A stretch of DNA of 64,000 nt from Sphaerisporangium melleum (GTDB lineage: Bacteria; Actinomycetota; Actinomycetes; Streptosporangiales; Streptosporangiaceae). Position 1 is the first letter of the stretch. Every line of letters starts with the position of its first letter. The stretch covers positions 72,584 to 136,583 of the forward strand of contig NZ_BMNT01000018.1 in the NCBI RefSeq assembly GCF_014646695.1, read 5' to 3'. The position numbers and the translations under genes were made by a program. Shown here piece after piece: positions 29,342 through 36,932 of the stretch. The notes under the pieces are model-generated. The model worked only from the letters and a program-made list of their open reading frames with translations, was not told where the DNA came from and searched no databases.

Positions 29342-30228
29342 TGACCACCATCACCACCCGCGCCGCCGCGGGCCCGCGCGATCCCGAGACCGCCCGCGCG
29401 CGCCGCGCGCCGCGCCGGGGCCCCGGCGTGTGGACCTACGCGGCCCTGGCCGCCGTGCTGCTCGGCTCGTTCTTCCCGATCTACTGGTCGCTGATCGTCG
29501 CCTCGCACGACGAGAGCGCCGTCTCCCAGGTGCCGCCCGCGCTGCTGCCCGGCGGCCACCTGCTGGAGAACGTCGGCGAGGTCTTCGACACCGCGGTCTT
29601 CGGCCGGGCGCTGCTCAACTCGTTCATCGTGTCCGGCACGGTCACCGTCTCGGTCGTGTTCTTCTCGACCCTGGCCGGGTTCGCGTTCGCCAAACTGCGC
29701 TTCCGGGGCCGTGAGGCGCTGCTGGCCGCCGCCGTCGCCACCACGGTCGTGCCGCACCAGCTCGGCGTCATCCCGCTGTACATCCTCATGGGGGAGCTCG
29801 GCTGGACCGGCCGCCTGGAGGCCGTCATCGTGCCGGGGCTGGTCACCGCGTTCGGGGTGTTCTTCATGACGCAGTACCTGTCGAGCGCCATCCCCGACGA
29901 GCTGCTGGAGGCCGGCCGTGTCGACGGCTGCACCACCCTGCGCCTGTACTGGCACGTCGTGCTGCCCGCGGCCCGCCCGGCGGCGGCCGTGCTCGGGCTG
30001 TTCACCTTCATGCAGGCGTGGAACGACTTCTTCTGGCCGCTGGTCGTGCTCACCCCGGAGGACCCGACCGTACAGGTGGCGCTCTCCACGCTCGCCAGCG
30101 GGTACACCACCGACTTCTCCCTCGTGCTGACCGGTACGGTGCTGGCGACCGTCCCCATCCTGCTGGTGTTCGCGGTGCTGGGACGGCAGATCATCGGGGG
30201 CATCATGTCCGGAGCGATCAAGGGATGA
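29341..30228 (+). CDS. Sugar ABC transporter permease 2 (CebG-like)
   Basis: This 295-residue partner permease of the MalG/CebG type has a first helix (YAALAAVLLGSFFPIYWSLI), a conserved central segment (LLNSFIVSGTVTVSVVFFSTLAGFAFAKL) and the EAA loop ELLEAGRVDGCTTLRLYWHVVLP. The start shares one base with the preceding stop, and its stop overlaps the glucosidase start (ATGA). Confidence 0.92.
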   Translation: MTTITTRAAAGPRDPETARARRAPRRGPGVWTYAALAAVLLGSFFPIYWSLIVASHDESAVSQVPPALLPGGHLLENVGEVFDTAVFGRALLNSFIVSGTVTVSVVFFSTLAGFAFAKLRFRGREALLAAAVATTVVPHQLGVIPLYILMGELGWTGRLEAVIVPGLVTAFGVFFMTQYLSSAIPDELLEAGRVDGCTTLRLYWHVVLPAARPAAAVLGLFTFMQAWNDFFWPLVVLTPEDPTVQVALSTLASGYTTDFSLVLTGTVLATVPILLVFAVLGRQIIGGIMSGAIKG

Positions 30229-31595
30229 GCGTGACAGAGCAACAGCAGGCAGGCGGCTATCCGCGGGGTTTCGTCTGGGGCACGGCGACCTCCGCCTACC
30301 AGATCGAGGGCGCGACCGGCGAGGACGGCCGCGGCCCCTCCATCTGGGACGTCTTCTGCCGGGTCCCCGGCGCCGTGGCCGGTGGCGACACCGGCGAGGT
30401 CGCCTGCGACCACTACCACCGCTGGCGGGAGGACGCCGACCTCATGACGGACCTCGGCGCCGGCGCCTACCGGTTCTCGGTGGCCTGGCCCCGGGTGCTC
30501 CCCGAGGGGAGCGGGCGGGTCGAGCAGCGTGGCCTGGACTTCTACCGCCGCCTGGCCGACGGCCTGCGCGAGCGGGGCATCGAGCCGTACGTCACGCTGT
30601 ACCACTGGGACCTGCCGCAGGCGCTGGAGGAACGCGGCGGCTGGCGCGACCGCGACACCGCCGAGCGGTTCGCCGACTACGCCGAGATCGTGCACGACGC
30701 GCTCGGCGACCGGGTGCGCAACTGGATCACCCTCAACGAGCCGTACTGCTCCTCCATCGTCGGCTATGGCGAGGGCCGGCACGCCCCCGGCGCCAAGGAG
30801 GGGCACGGCGCCCTGGCCGCCGCCCACCACCTGCTGGTGGCGCACGGCCTGGCGGTGCCGCGGCTGCGCACGCGGGGGGACGAGCGCGTCGGGATCACCA
30901 TCAACATGTCGCCCACCGTGCCCGCGACGTCCTCCCCGGAGGACCGGGCGGCGGCCCGGCGGATGGACCTGCTGGTCAACCGGCAGTTCACCGAGCCGCT
31001 GTTCGGCGCGGCCTATCCCGAGGACATGGCCGAGACGTTCGGCCACCTCACCGGCTTCTCCTTCCGCCGGGAGGACGACCTGAAGGTGATCAGCGCTGCG
31101 CTGGACTTCCTCGGGCTGAACTACTACTACCGCATCCACGCGGCGGCGGCCCCGTACGCCGAGCCGGACCCGGCGCGGCGCTCGGCGTTCGACCTCGGGG
31201 TGCGCAGCGTGCCGCCCGAGGGCGGCACGGTGAACGGGCTGGGCTGGCCGGTCGAGCCGGACGGGCTGTACCAGACCCTCACCGGCCTCGCCGAGCGGTA
31301 CGGCGAGGCGCTGCCACCGGTCTACATCACCGAGAACGGCTACGGCGGGGGCGACGAACTGGACGACCAGGGCCGGGTGGCCTACCTGCGCGACCACCTG
31401 GCCGCCACCAGGAGGGCGATCGCGGGCGGCGTGGACGTGCGCGGGTACTTCTGCTGGTCGCTGGTCGACAACTTCGAGTGGGCGCGGGGGTACGCGGCCC
31501 GGTTCGGGCTCACGCACGTCGACTACGCCACCCAGAAGCGCACGCCGAAGACCAGTTTCCACTGGCTGCGGGACCACATCGCCTCGGCGGGCTGA
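30225..31595 (+). CDS. GH1 family beta-glucosidase
   Basis: This 456-residue glycoside hydrolase family 1 enzyme is probably intracellular (no signal peptide) and hydrolyses the imported disaccharide. The N-terminus FVWGTATSAYQIEGA is the GH1 signature. Glu172 in TLNEP is the acid/base and Glu370 in YITENGYGG the nucleophile. YRFSVAWPRVLPEG and YFCWSLVDNFEWARGYAARFG complete the family pattern. It is the last gene of the operon and is coupled by ATGA overlap to the permease. The strong terminator follows 12 bases later. Confidence 0.95.
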   Translation: MSVTEQQQAGGYPRGFVWGTATSAYQIEGATGEDGRGPSIWDVFCRVPGAVAGGDTGEVACDHYHRWREDADLMTDLGAGAYRFSVAWPRVLPEGSGRVEQRGLDFYRRLADGLRERGIEPYVTLYHWDLPQALEERGGWRDRDTAERFADYAEIVHDALGDRVRNWITLNEPYCSSIVGYGEGRHAPGAKEGHGALAAAHHLLVAHGLAVPRLRTRGDERVGITINMSPTVPATSSPEDRAAARRMDLLVNRQFTEPLFGAAYPEDMAETFGHLTGFSFRREDDLKVISAALDFLGLNYYYRIHAAAAPYAEPDPARRSAFDLGVRSVPPEGGTVNGLGWPVEPDGLYQTLTGLAERYGEALPPVYITENGYGGGDELDDQGRVAYLRDHLAATRRAIAGGVDVRGYFCWSLVDNFEWARGYAARFGLTHVDYATQKRTPKTSFHWLRDHIASAG

Positions 31596-31607
31596 CGCGA
31601 AGGCCCA

Positions 31608-31636
31608 GGGGACGCCCGGGCGCGCCGGGCGTCCCC
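31608..31636 (+). terminator. Terminator of the beta-glucoside operon
   Basis: A perfect 12-bp stem (31608-31619 with 31625-31636, GGGGACGCCCGG) encloses a 5-base loop, starting 12 bases after the glucosidase stop. Confidence 0.85.
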
Positions 31637-31739
31637 CGGATTTCGCGAGATCTCCCCGAACCGGTCACAGATCGAGGTGCCGCACGGTCTCAGCTCGGTG
31701 AGCCGGGCGACACCGGCCCGCGACATGTACGGAGGACGG

Positions 31740-31979
31740 ATGAGCCTGCCCATCGGAGACGGCGACTTCCTGCACGGGCTCCAGGCCGAGGTCGAGGCCG
31801 AGCTGGTCATGGCGGAGTCGAGCGGCCCGGAGGAGGAGATGAGCCTGCCGGTCACGGAGTGGTTGTACGACCCCGCCGACGCCCGGCAGGAGGAGATCGA
31901 GCTGCGCGGGCTGCTCGGTGCGGTCGAGGCGCTGGAGGACGGTCCGGGCGCCGGCCACATCGAGGGCGGGCCTGTTTGA
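31740..31979 (+). CDS. Small acidic hypothetical protein
   Basis: I do not recognise the family of this 79-residue, strongly acidic protein. ATG 31740 has GGAGG 4 bases upstream and G or C occupies nearly all third positions, supporting a real gene. Residues 8-32 and 48-68 are predicted helical and Glu/Leu-rich. MSLP occurs both at the start and at about residue 34, a possible short internal duplication. It is followed by a bidirectional terminator. Confidence 0.65.
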   Translation: MSLPIGDGDFLHGLQAEVEAELVMAESSGPEEEMSLPVTEWLYDPADARQEEIELRGLLGAVEALEDGPGAGHIEGGPV

Positions 31980-31988
31980 CAGGCCGGG

Positions 31989-32030
31989 CCGCACCCGGCC
32001 CGCCCGCCGGCGGGTCCGGGCCGGGTGCGG
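31989..32030. terminator. Bidirectional terminator between convergent genes
   Basis: A 14-bp perfect stem (31989-32002 with 32017-32030) encloses a loop that itself contains a 12-base palindrome (32003-32014). It separates the small acidic protein gene (plus) from the HAD-like gene (minus). Confidence 0.75.
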
Positions 32031-32044
32031 GCCCGTGCGGGCGG

Positions 32045-32617
32045 TCAGGAGGGAAGCGGTCCGGGACCGGCCTCGGCCGTGAGGGCGCCGGACCCGGGAA
32101 GCAGGGGGCGAAGGCCGGCGTCCCGCCTGCCGGAAAGCCAGTCGCGGGCCCGCGCCAGGTGAGCGTCGGTCAGGCCGGTGCGCGGATCCACCTCGACCAG
32201 CAGGAAGTCGCCGACCGCCGGGTGGTCCTTGAGGTACTGCCAGTCACAGGGGCCGAGGCTGTCGTCGAACCACACGAACGGGCGGCCGGTGACGTACTCC
32301 GCGACGTGCCGGGTCTTGAAGTGCTCCCCGGCCCGGCTGCCCGGGTCGCCGTTGACCTCGATCACCGGGAGATCGGGCAGGCCGAGGCGCGGGGCGATGT
32401 GCTCGTTGGCGTGGTGCTCCCAAGTGGTCGCCCACGCCAGCTCGGCACCGGTGTCGCGGGCCAGTTCGGTGAGCTTGGCGCCGTGCAGGGCGTTCAGCAG
32501 CACGGTGTAGGCCTGGCCGGAAAGGACGCACTCGTAGCGCCGGAGCCGCGGTGTGGCCCGCCGGGCGGGGTTGAGCACCCCGTCCACGTCCAGCAGTACA
32601 AGGGGACGCTCGGTCAC
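32045..32617 (-). CDS. HAD-like domain protein
   Basis: This 190-residue protein starts with LVLLDVDGVLNP, the HAD-family motif I with both catalytic aspartates. WATTWEHHANEHIAPRLG and FVWFDDSLGP (the C-terminal acidic motif IV) fit the family of stand-alone HAD proteins common in actinomycetes, related to the HAD domain found in Swiss-army-knife RNA repair proteins. The classical motif II Ser/Thr and motif III Lys are not clear. GTG 32617 has GAGGAG 6-7 bases upstream. Likely a phosphatase or phosphotransferase; substrate unknown. Confidence 0.75.
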   Translation of the reverse strand: MTERPLVLLDVDGVLNPARRATPRLRRYECVLSGQAYTVLLNALHGAKLTELARDTGAELAWATTWEHHANEHIAPRLGLPDLPVIEVNGDPGSRAGEHFKTRHVAEYVTGRPFVWFDDSLGPCDWQYLKDHPAVGDFLLVEVDPRTGLTDAHLARARDWLSGRRDAGLRPLLPGSGALTAEAGPGPLPS

Positions 32618-32725
32618 GTGCCACTCCTCGCCTCGTCGGTGCTGGAAGCCATGATGCCGTCACCGGGGGTGGCTGTTCCATCGGAGCCCGCAGATCGCAC
32701 CACGCCCCGGGCGGGGACGGCGGGC

Positions 32726-33877
32726 TCAGGCGGAGGGTTGCGGCGCCGGAGGCAGCGGGAAGCGCAAGGAAGCGGCGACGAGGTGCTCCCTGAGCCCGGT
32801 GTCGGCCACGACGTGCCGGACCGTGCCGCCCTCCTCGATCACCGCGTCGGTCAGCTCACCGAGGACGTCGGGCGTGCGCCGGACCGGCTTGCCGCACAGC
32901 GGGCAGGTGTCGCCGCGGACGCCGAGCCAGCCCGACTCGTCGCAGACCACACCCGGCGCGGTCGCCCCCTCCTGGACCAGCAGGGCGCCCACCGCGGCGA
33001 CCGACCCGGCCCACAGGCACTCGGCCGGGCCGAGGGCCGCCGGCCGGCCCGCCGCCGCCCGTTCCAGCACCTCGGCGACCCACCGGCGATCCTCGTCGCG
33101 CTCGTAGTGCTCCAGGACGCGTTCGGCGGCGTGCCGGATGTCGGCGGGCGTCGCGGTCCGCGGGTCCACCGTGAAGGTCCCGGCGATCCTGGCGCGCAGG
33201 TGGCGGGGGAGGAAGTCGGTGAACACCGGGACCTCCTCGGGATGGCCGCCGAGGATCAGCACCTCGTGCCGGCCGGTGCGGAACAGCTCGTCCACCAGGC
33301 GCGCCGCGTTGCGGAAGTGCCTGCGGGCCAGGTCGTCGGCCCGGTTGCGCACCCGGTGCTCGGTGTAGCCGTACCAGCCGGCGTAGTTGGGCTTGCGCAA
33401 CGCGGGGTCCTCCACCTTGCCCGCCTCGCGCATCTCGTCCTGGTAAAGCTCCCACGCCTCGGCCGAGCGCCGGTCGACCACCAGGACGCAGGCGCGGTGG
33501 TACTCGTCGAGCACGGCGAGCATCGGCCGCACCCACGGCGTCGCGTCCACCATCACCCGGTCGCGCACGGCCCGGGGCAGGACGACCTGCTCGAACAGGT
33601 CGGCCTCGCTGCAGGAGAACACCGCCAGGGCACCGGCTCCCAGCCGCTCCAGGCCCGCGAGGGCGGCGATGCGCTCGATGTCGCCGCGGACGGACATGCG
33701 GGCCCGGCGGCACAGCGAGCCGTCCTGGGTCAGCGGTCGGATCTCGTGCAGCAGGCTGTTGATCCGGGTGGCGGGGGTGGCCCCGTCGTCCGGCCGCACG
33801 CCCACGTACAGCGACACCACGGGGACCTCGTCCCCATGGAAGCGGATGATCCGGTCGATCTGTGCTGTGGTGATCAT
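32726..33877 (-). CDS. Bacterial archaeo-eukaryotic release-factor-like (baeRF) family protein
   Basis: The 383-residue protein has the layout of bacterial eRF1-like (baeRF, Rv2629-related) proteins. It starts with PVVSLYVGVRPDD. The middle domain carries RRARMSVRGDIERIAAL, ALAVFSCSEADLFEQVVLP, MLAVLDEYHRACVLVVDRRSAEAWELYQDEM and EVLILGGHPEEVPVFTDFLP. A C-terminal eRF1 domain-3-like part has a CPLCGKPVRR half-ribbon near residue 325. These proteins are thought to act on stalled or hibernating ribosomes, but function is poorly known. ATG 33877 has GGGGGG 7 bases upstream. An alternative TTG lies two codons earlier. Confidence 0.75.
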   Translation of the reverse strand: MITTAQIDRIIRFHGDEVPVVSLYVGVRPDDGATPATRINSLLHEIRPLTQDGSLCRRARMSVRGDIERIAALAGLERLGAGALAVFSCSEADLFEQVVLPRAVRDRVMVDATPWVRPMLAVLDEYHRACVLVVDRRSAEAWELYQDEMREAGKVEDPALRKPNYAGWYGYTEHRVRNRADDLARRHFRNAARLVDELFRTGRHEVLILGGHPEEVPVFTDFLPRHLRARIAGTFTVDPRTATPADIRHAAERVLEHYERDEDRRWVAEVLERAAAGRPAALGPAECLWAGSVAAVGALLVQEGATAPGVVCDESGWLGVRGDTCPLCGKPVRRTPDVLGELTDAVIEEGGTVRHVVADTGLREHLVAASLRFPLPPAPQPSA

Positions 33878-34216
33878 GCTCAAGCCCCCCGTCCCCGGTC
33901 CTCCCGGCCTGGTGTATTCGTTCCCATCTCGGTGCCCGGGCCGTCCTGGCGGGCCCGCCGGCGTGCCCGCGGAGCCGCGGGGGACGAGAAGGGAACGGGA
34001 GGACGGGAGGCGGAGAAGCCCGGCGGATGGCGTGGCCGCCGGGAGTCGCGCGGCCCGCCTGCTCTACAGTGGCCTCATGAGCGGGTGCCGCCCCGGCCGG
34101 CGTGACGGGCGGCGGCCCGCCCGGCCGCCCTCCGGCCTCCGCGACGGCCCGCCCGACCGGCGCTCCACGGCTTCGAACCGCCAGACGATCTCGATCCGCC
34201 ATCCGAGGAGGACCCT

Positions 34217-34447
34217 TTGACCAGCGCATCCGCCGACAACCTCGACCTGGCCACCAGCGCCAGGGAGCTGGCCGACCGAGAGCCCGCGGGGTCGCTGACC
34301 CACGCCGCGGCGACGTCGGTCGCGATCACCTGCGCGACCACCCGGAACATCGCCGAGGCCCGCGCCGTCCTGTACGGGGTGACCCCGCCGGACGTGCGCG
34401 AGGCCGCCCTCGCGCTGTTCAACCGGCTGTCGACCGGCGCCGCCTGA
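34217..34447 (+). CDS. Small hypothetical protein
   Basis: This is a 76-residue protein with no family I can name. TTG 34217 is preceded at 5 bases by GAGGAGGA, an excellent ribosome site, and codon use is that of a real gene. The sequence is largely helical (TSARELADREP, DVREAALALFNRL) with one Cys and no membrane segment. It is convergent with the nucleoside hydrolase. Confidence 0.65.
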   Translation: MTSASADNLDLATSARELADREPAGSLTHAAATSVAITCATTRNIAEARAVLYGVTPPDVREAALALFNRLSTGAA

Positions 34448-34543
34448 CCGCCCGTCGTCCCTTTCGCGCCGCGGGTCCCGCGGCCGGTGAGCCGCGTCAC
34501 GGCACCGGCCAGCGAATCTTCCCCTGCCGCGCCCGCACGCGCC

Positions 34544-35512
34544 TCAACCGGGGCCTGCGTGCCGGACGTCCCCGGTGAGGGTGCGCACGAAGCCGCGCAC
34601 GAACCAGGGCGCGTCCACCTGGGTGACCACCCGCGTGTCCGGAGCGGGCCCGCCCTCCCGCCGCACGGGCGCCGGCCGGGCCCGCCACAGCGGCCCGTCG
34701 GCGACCACGGCGACCGGCGCGAGCACGAAGCCGGTCACCAGGCCCGGGTCGAGCAGGACGCCCGCCGCCAGCGGGTCGTGCAGCGGGACGCCGCCCCGGC
34801 CGCGGTCCGCGCCGGCCGCGAGGTAGGCGGTGAGGATCTCGGCGGTGAAGCGGGCGACGGGGGTGCCGGCCGCGGCCAGGGCGGCGATCGCCTCGGGAGG
34901 CAGGGTGGCGGTGGCCGTGACGTCCACCCCGACGGCGGCCAGCCGGCGGCGCGGGGCGGCGAAGACCGCGCGGGCCGCCGCCGGGTCGCGGGCGATGTTG
35001 CTGTCCCGGGGGAGCGGGGCGGCGGGCGCGGCGAGCGGACCGGAGCCGCCCATCACCACCACCGAGCGGTACTTCGTCAGGAGCGCCGGGTCGGCGCGCA
35101 GCGCCAGGGCCAGGTTGGTCAGCGGGCCGAGCGCCAGCAGGTCCAGCTCGCCGGGCCGCTCGGCCGCGAGCCGGACCAGCAGCGCGGCGGCGCTCTCGCC
35201 CGTGACTGCGGGCAGGGGGCGCGAGAGGCCGAGGTCGCCCAGGCCGTCGCGCCCGTGTGTCCCCCGGGGCGCCGCCGGCGCGCCCGGCAACGGCCCGGCG
35301 GCGCCGCGGGCGACGGGCGGCGAGAGCCCGAGCAGCCGCAGGACGTACCCGACGTTGCGCGCGACGTCCGGCTCGGCGCAGTTGCCGGCCACCGTCGTCA
35401 CCGCGCTGATCTCGGCGTCCGCTCGCCCGGCCAGGTAGGCCAGCGCGCAGGCGTCGTCGATCCCCGCGTCGGTGTCCACGATGACGCGGCGGGCCGCGGC
35501 CGGACCGGTCAT
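34544..35512 (-). CDS. Nucleoside hydrolase
   Basis: This 322-residue inosine/uridine-preferring-type nucleoside hydrolase cleaves the N-glycosidic bond of ribonucleosides to base and ribose. The calcium-binding N-terminal motif reads VIVDTDAGIDDACAL (canonical DTDPGIDDA, with Pro to Ala). It also shows VTTVAGN, LLALGPLTNLALALRADP, VVVMGG and HDPLAAGVLLDP, the last with a conserved His-Asp. Its ATG overlaps the stop of the MtnA-like gene by 4 bases, so the two are co-translated and probably act in one salvage route. Confidence 0.9.
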   Translation of the reverse strand: MTGPAAARRVIVDTDAGIDDACALAYLAGRADAEISAVTTVAGNCAEPDVARNVGYVLRLLGLSPPVARGAAGPLPGAPAAPRGTHGRDGLGDLGLSRPLPAVTGESAAALLVRLAAERPGELDLLALGPLTNLALALRADPALLTKYRSVVVMGGSGPLAAPAAPLPRDSNIARDPAAARAVFAAPRRRLAAVGVDVTATATLPPEAIAALAAAGTPVARFTAEILTAYLAAGADRGRGGVPLHDPLAAGVLLDPGLVTGFVLAPVAVVADGPLWRARPAPVRREGGPAPDTRVVTQVDAPWFVRGFVRTLTGDVRHAGPG

Positions 35513-36591
35513 CGTCCCGGGCCTTCCAGGGCGGCCCCGGGATCGGCGCCGGCGGGGTGCGGGGCGGAGAAGTGGTCGGCCACCCGGGAGGGCTCGAAGG
35601 CGCCCCGCTCGGTGACGATGCGGGTGACCAGGTGTGGCGGCGTCGCGTCGAAGGCCGGGTAGTAGCCCCGGACGCCGTGCGCCGCGGTGCGGGTGCCGAG
35701 CACGTGCAGCACCTCCTCCCCGTCGCGGTGCTCGATCTCGACGTCGGCGATGCCCGGGGACAGCGGGTCGGGAGCGTGGGCCAGCACGTACATCGGCGCG
35801 CCGAAGGCCCGGGCGGCGAGCGCGACCGCCAGCGTGCCCACCTTGTTGACCACGTGGCCGTCCATGGTGACCCGGTCGGAGGCGGTCATCGCGACGTCGG
35901 CCAGGCCGTCGGCCAGCGCCGAGGGCACCATGCCGTCGGTGATCAGCGTGGGTTCGTAGCCCATCTCCACCAGCGTCGCGGTGGTCAGCCGGGCTCCCTG
36001 CAGGTAGGGGCGGGTCTCGGTGCAGACGAACTCCAGTCGCTTGCCCATGCGCTCGGCGGCCTGCACGGCGGCGATGAGGAAGGCGTCGCCCCAGCAGTGG
36101 GTGAGCACCCGCGCGCCGTCGTCCAGCAGGTCCGCGGCGTGCCGGCCCAGGGAGGCGACGCCCTCCCGGTACCCGGCGTCGTAGGCGGCGGCGGCCTCGG
36201 CGACGGCGCCGAGCAGCTCTTCGCCGGACGCGCCGGACAGCGGGCCGTCGGCGGTGGCGGCCAGCACGGCGGTGACCGCATCACGGATGTGGTGGTTGGT
36301 GGGCCGGGTGGCGACCAGCCGGCGGCCGGAGGCCCGTAGCCGTCCGGCCGCCTCGCCGGGGGGAGCGTGCCGCGCCTCGCGCGCCGCGAGCACGAGGCCG
36401 GCGGTCGCGGCGAACAGCGGGCCGTGGCTCTGGGTGACCATCCGCTCGATGGCCACCGCGACCTCCTCCAGCGTGGCGCAGTGCACCCAGCGGCGCTCGA
36501 ACGGGTAGACCCGGCGGTCGAGGATGTCCACCCCGTCGCCGGTCAGCCGTACCGAGTCGGCCAGGATCGGTGTCGTGCCGTTGCCGCCCAA
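35509..36591 (-). CDS. MtnA/eIF2B-like isomerase family protein with altered active site
   Basis: This 360-residue protein is related to methylthioribose-1-phosphate isomerase (MtnA) and ribose-1,5-bisphosphate isomerase. It has RPTNHHIRDAV, LTHCWGDAF (the catalytic Cys of THCN is kept), FVCTETRPYLQGARLTTATLVEMG, DRVTMDGHVVNKVGTLAVALAA and the C-terminal PAFDATPPHLVTRIVTERGAF. In MtnA the second catalytic residue is Asp of NGDxANK; here the segment reads DGHVVNK, so the Asp is a His and the preceding Asn an Asp. The start was placed at TTG 36591 behind GAAGGGA, since upstream sequence has no coding bias. The partner nucleoside hydrolase suggests pentose-phosphate salvage from nucleosides. Confidence 0.82.
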   Translation of the reverse strand: MGGNGTTPILADSVRLTGDGVDILDRRVYPFERRWVHCATLEEVAVAIERMVTQSHGPLFAATAGLVLAAREARHAPPGEAAGRLRASGRRLVATRPTNHHIRDAVTAVLAATADGPLSGASGEELLGAVAEAAAAYDAGYREGVASLGRHAADLLDDGARVLTHCWGDAFLIAAVQAAERMGKRLEFVCTETRPYLQGARLTTATLVEMGYEPTLITDGMVPSALADGLADVAMTASDRVTMDGHVVNKVGTLAVALAARAFGAPMYVLAHAPDPLSPGIADVEIEHRDGEEVLHVLGTRTAAHGVRGYYPAFDATPPHLVTRIVTERGAFEPSRVADHFSAPHPAGADPGAALEGPGR

Positions 36592-36882
36592 ATCGCCGTC
36601 CCTTCGTCGAGGACCCTTCGCCGGCTTCCAGATTGCCGCCTTGCCCGAGGTTCCCCGTCCACCCCGGGCCGTGCGCGTGCGGCCCGCCGCGGGGGTTCGG
36701 AGGTACGCGGGCCGCACTCATGATCTCGCGCTGGGGGTGCGGATGTCCGGGCGGCTGGGAGGGATATGCGAGGAAATCTGTGGTCGTGATGGCGCTGCGG
36801 GGGTGGTTGCTGTGAGATTGTTTCTGCTGCGGGCGGTGATGACGGCGGCCGTGTGGTGAGCTGGCATGGACATTGCCTAGTT
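36592..36882. other. Divergent intergenic region, no gene seen
   Basis: This lies between the MtnA-like gene and the LanC-like gene. Open frames here have poor codon bias and no recognisable product; I specifically looked for a short Cys/Ser/Thr-rich lanthipeptide precursor and saw none. It presumably holds the promoter of the MtnA-like operon. Confidence 0.4.
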
Positions 36883-36907
36883 TACCTACCAAATGGATAG
36901 GTATGAT
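36883..36907 (+). promoter_or_regulatory. Operator-like dyad overlapping a -10 element before the LanC-like gene
   Basis: TACCTA (36883-36888) and TAGGTA (36898-36903) are perfect inverted half-sites separated by 9 bases. TATGAT at 36902-36907, a near-ideal -10 hexamer, overlaps the right half. The gene start at 36933 is 25 bases on, so transcription would begin close to its ribosome site. Probably bound by a repressor not encoded in the window. Confidence 0.6.
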
Positions 36908-36932
36908 GTGGTCCCCGCCCAGAGGAGGCGAC

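Noticed and set aside
36592-36932. Lanthipeptide precursor near the LanC-like gene
   Set aside because: Small frames here have poor codon bias and no leader/core pattern; no dehydratase present either.
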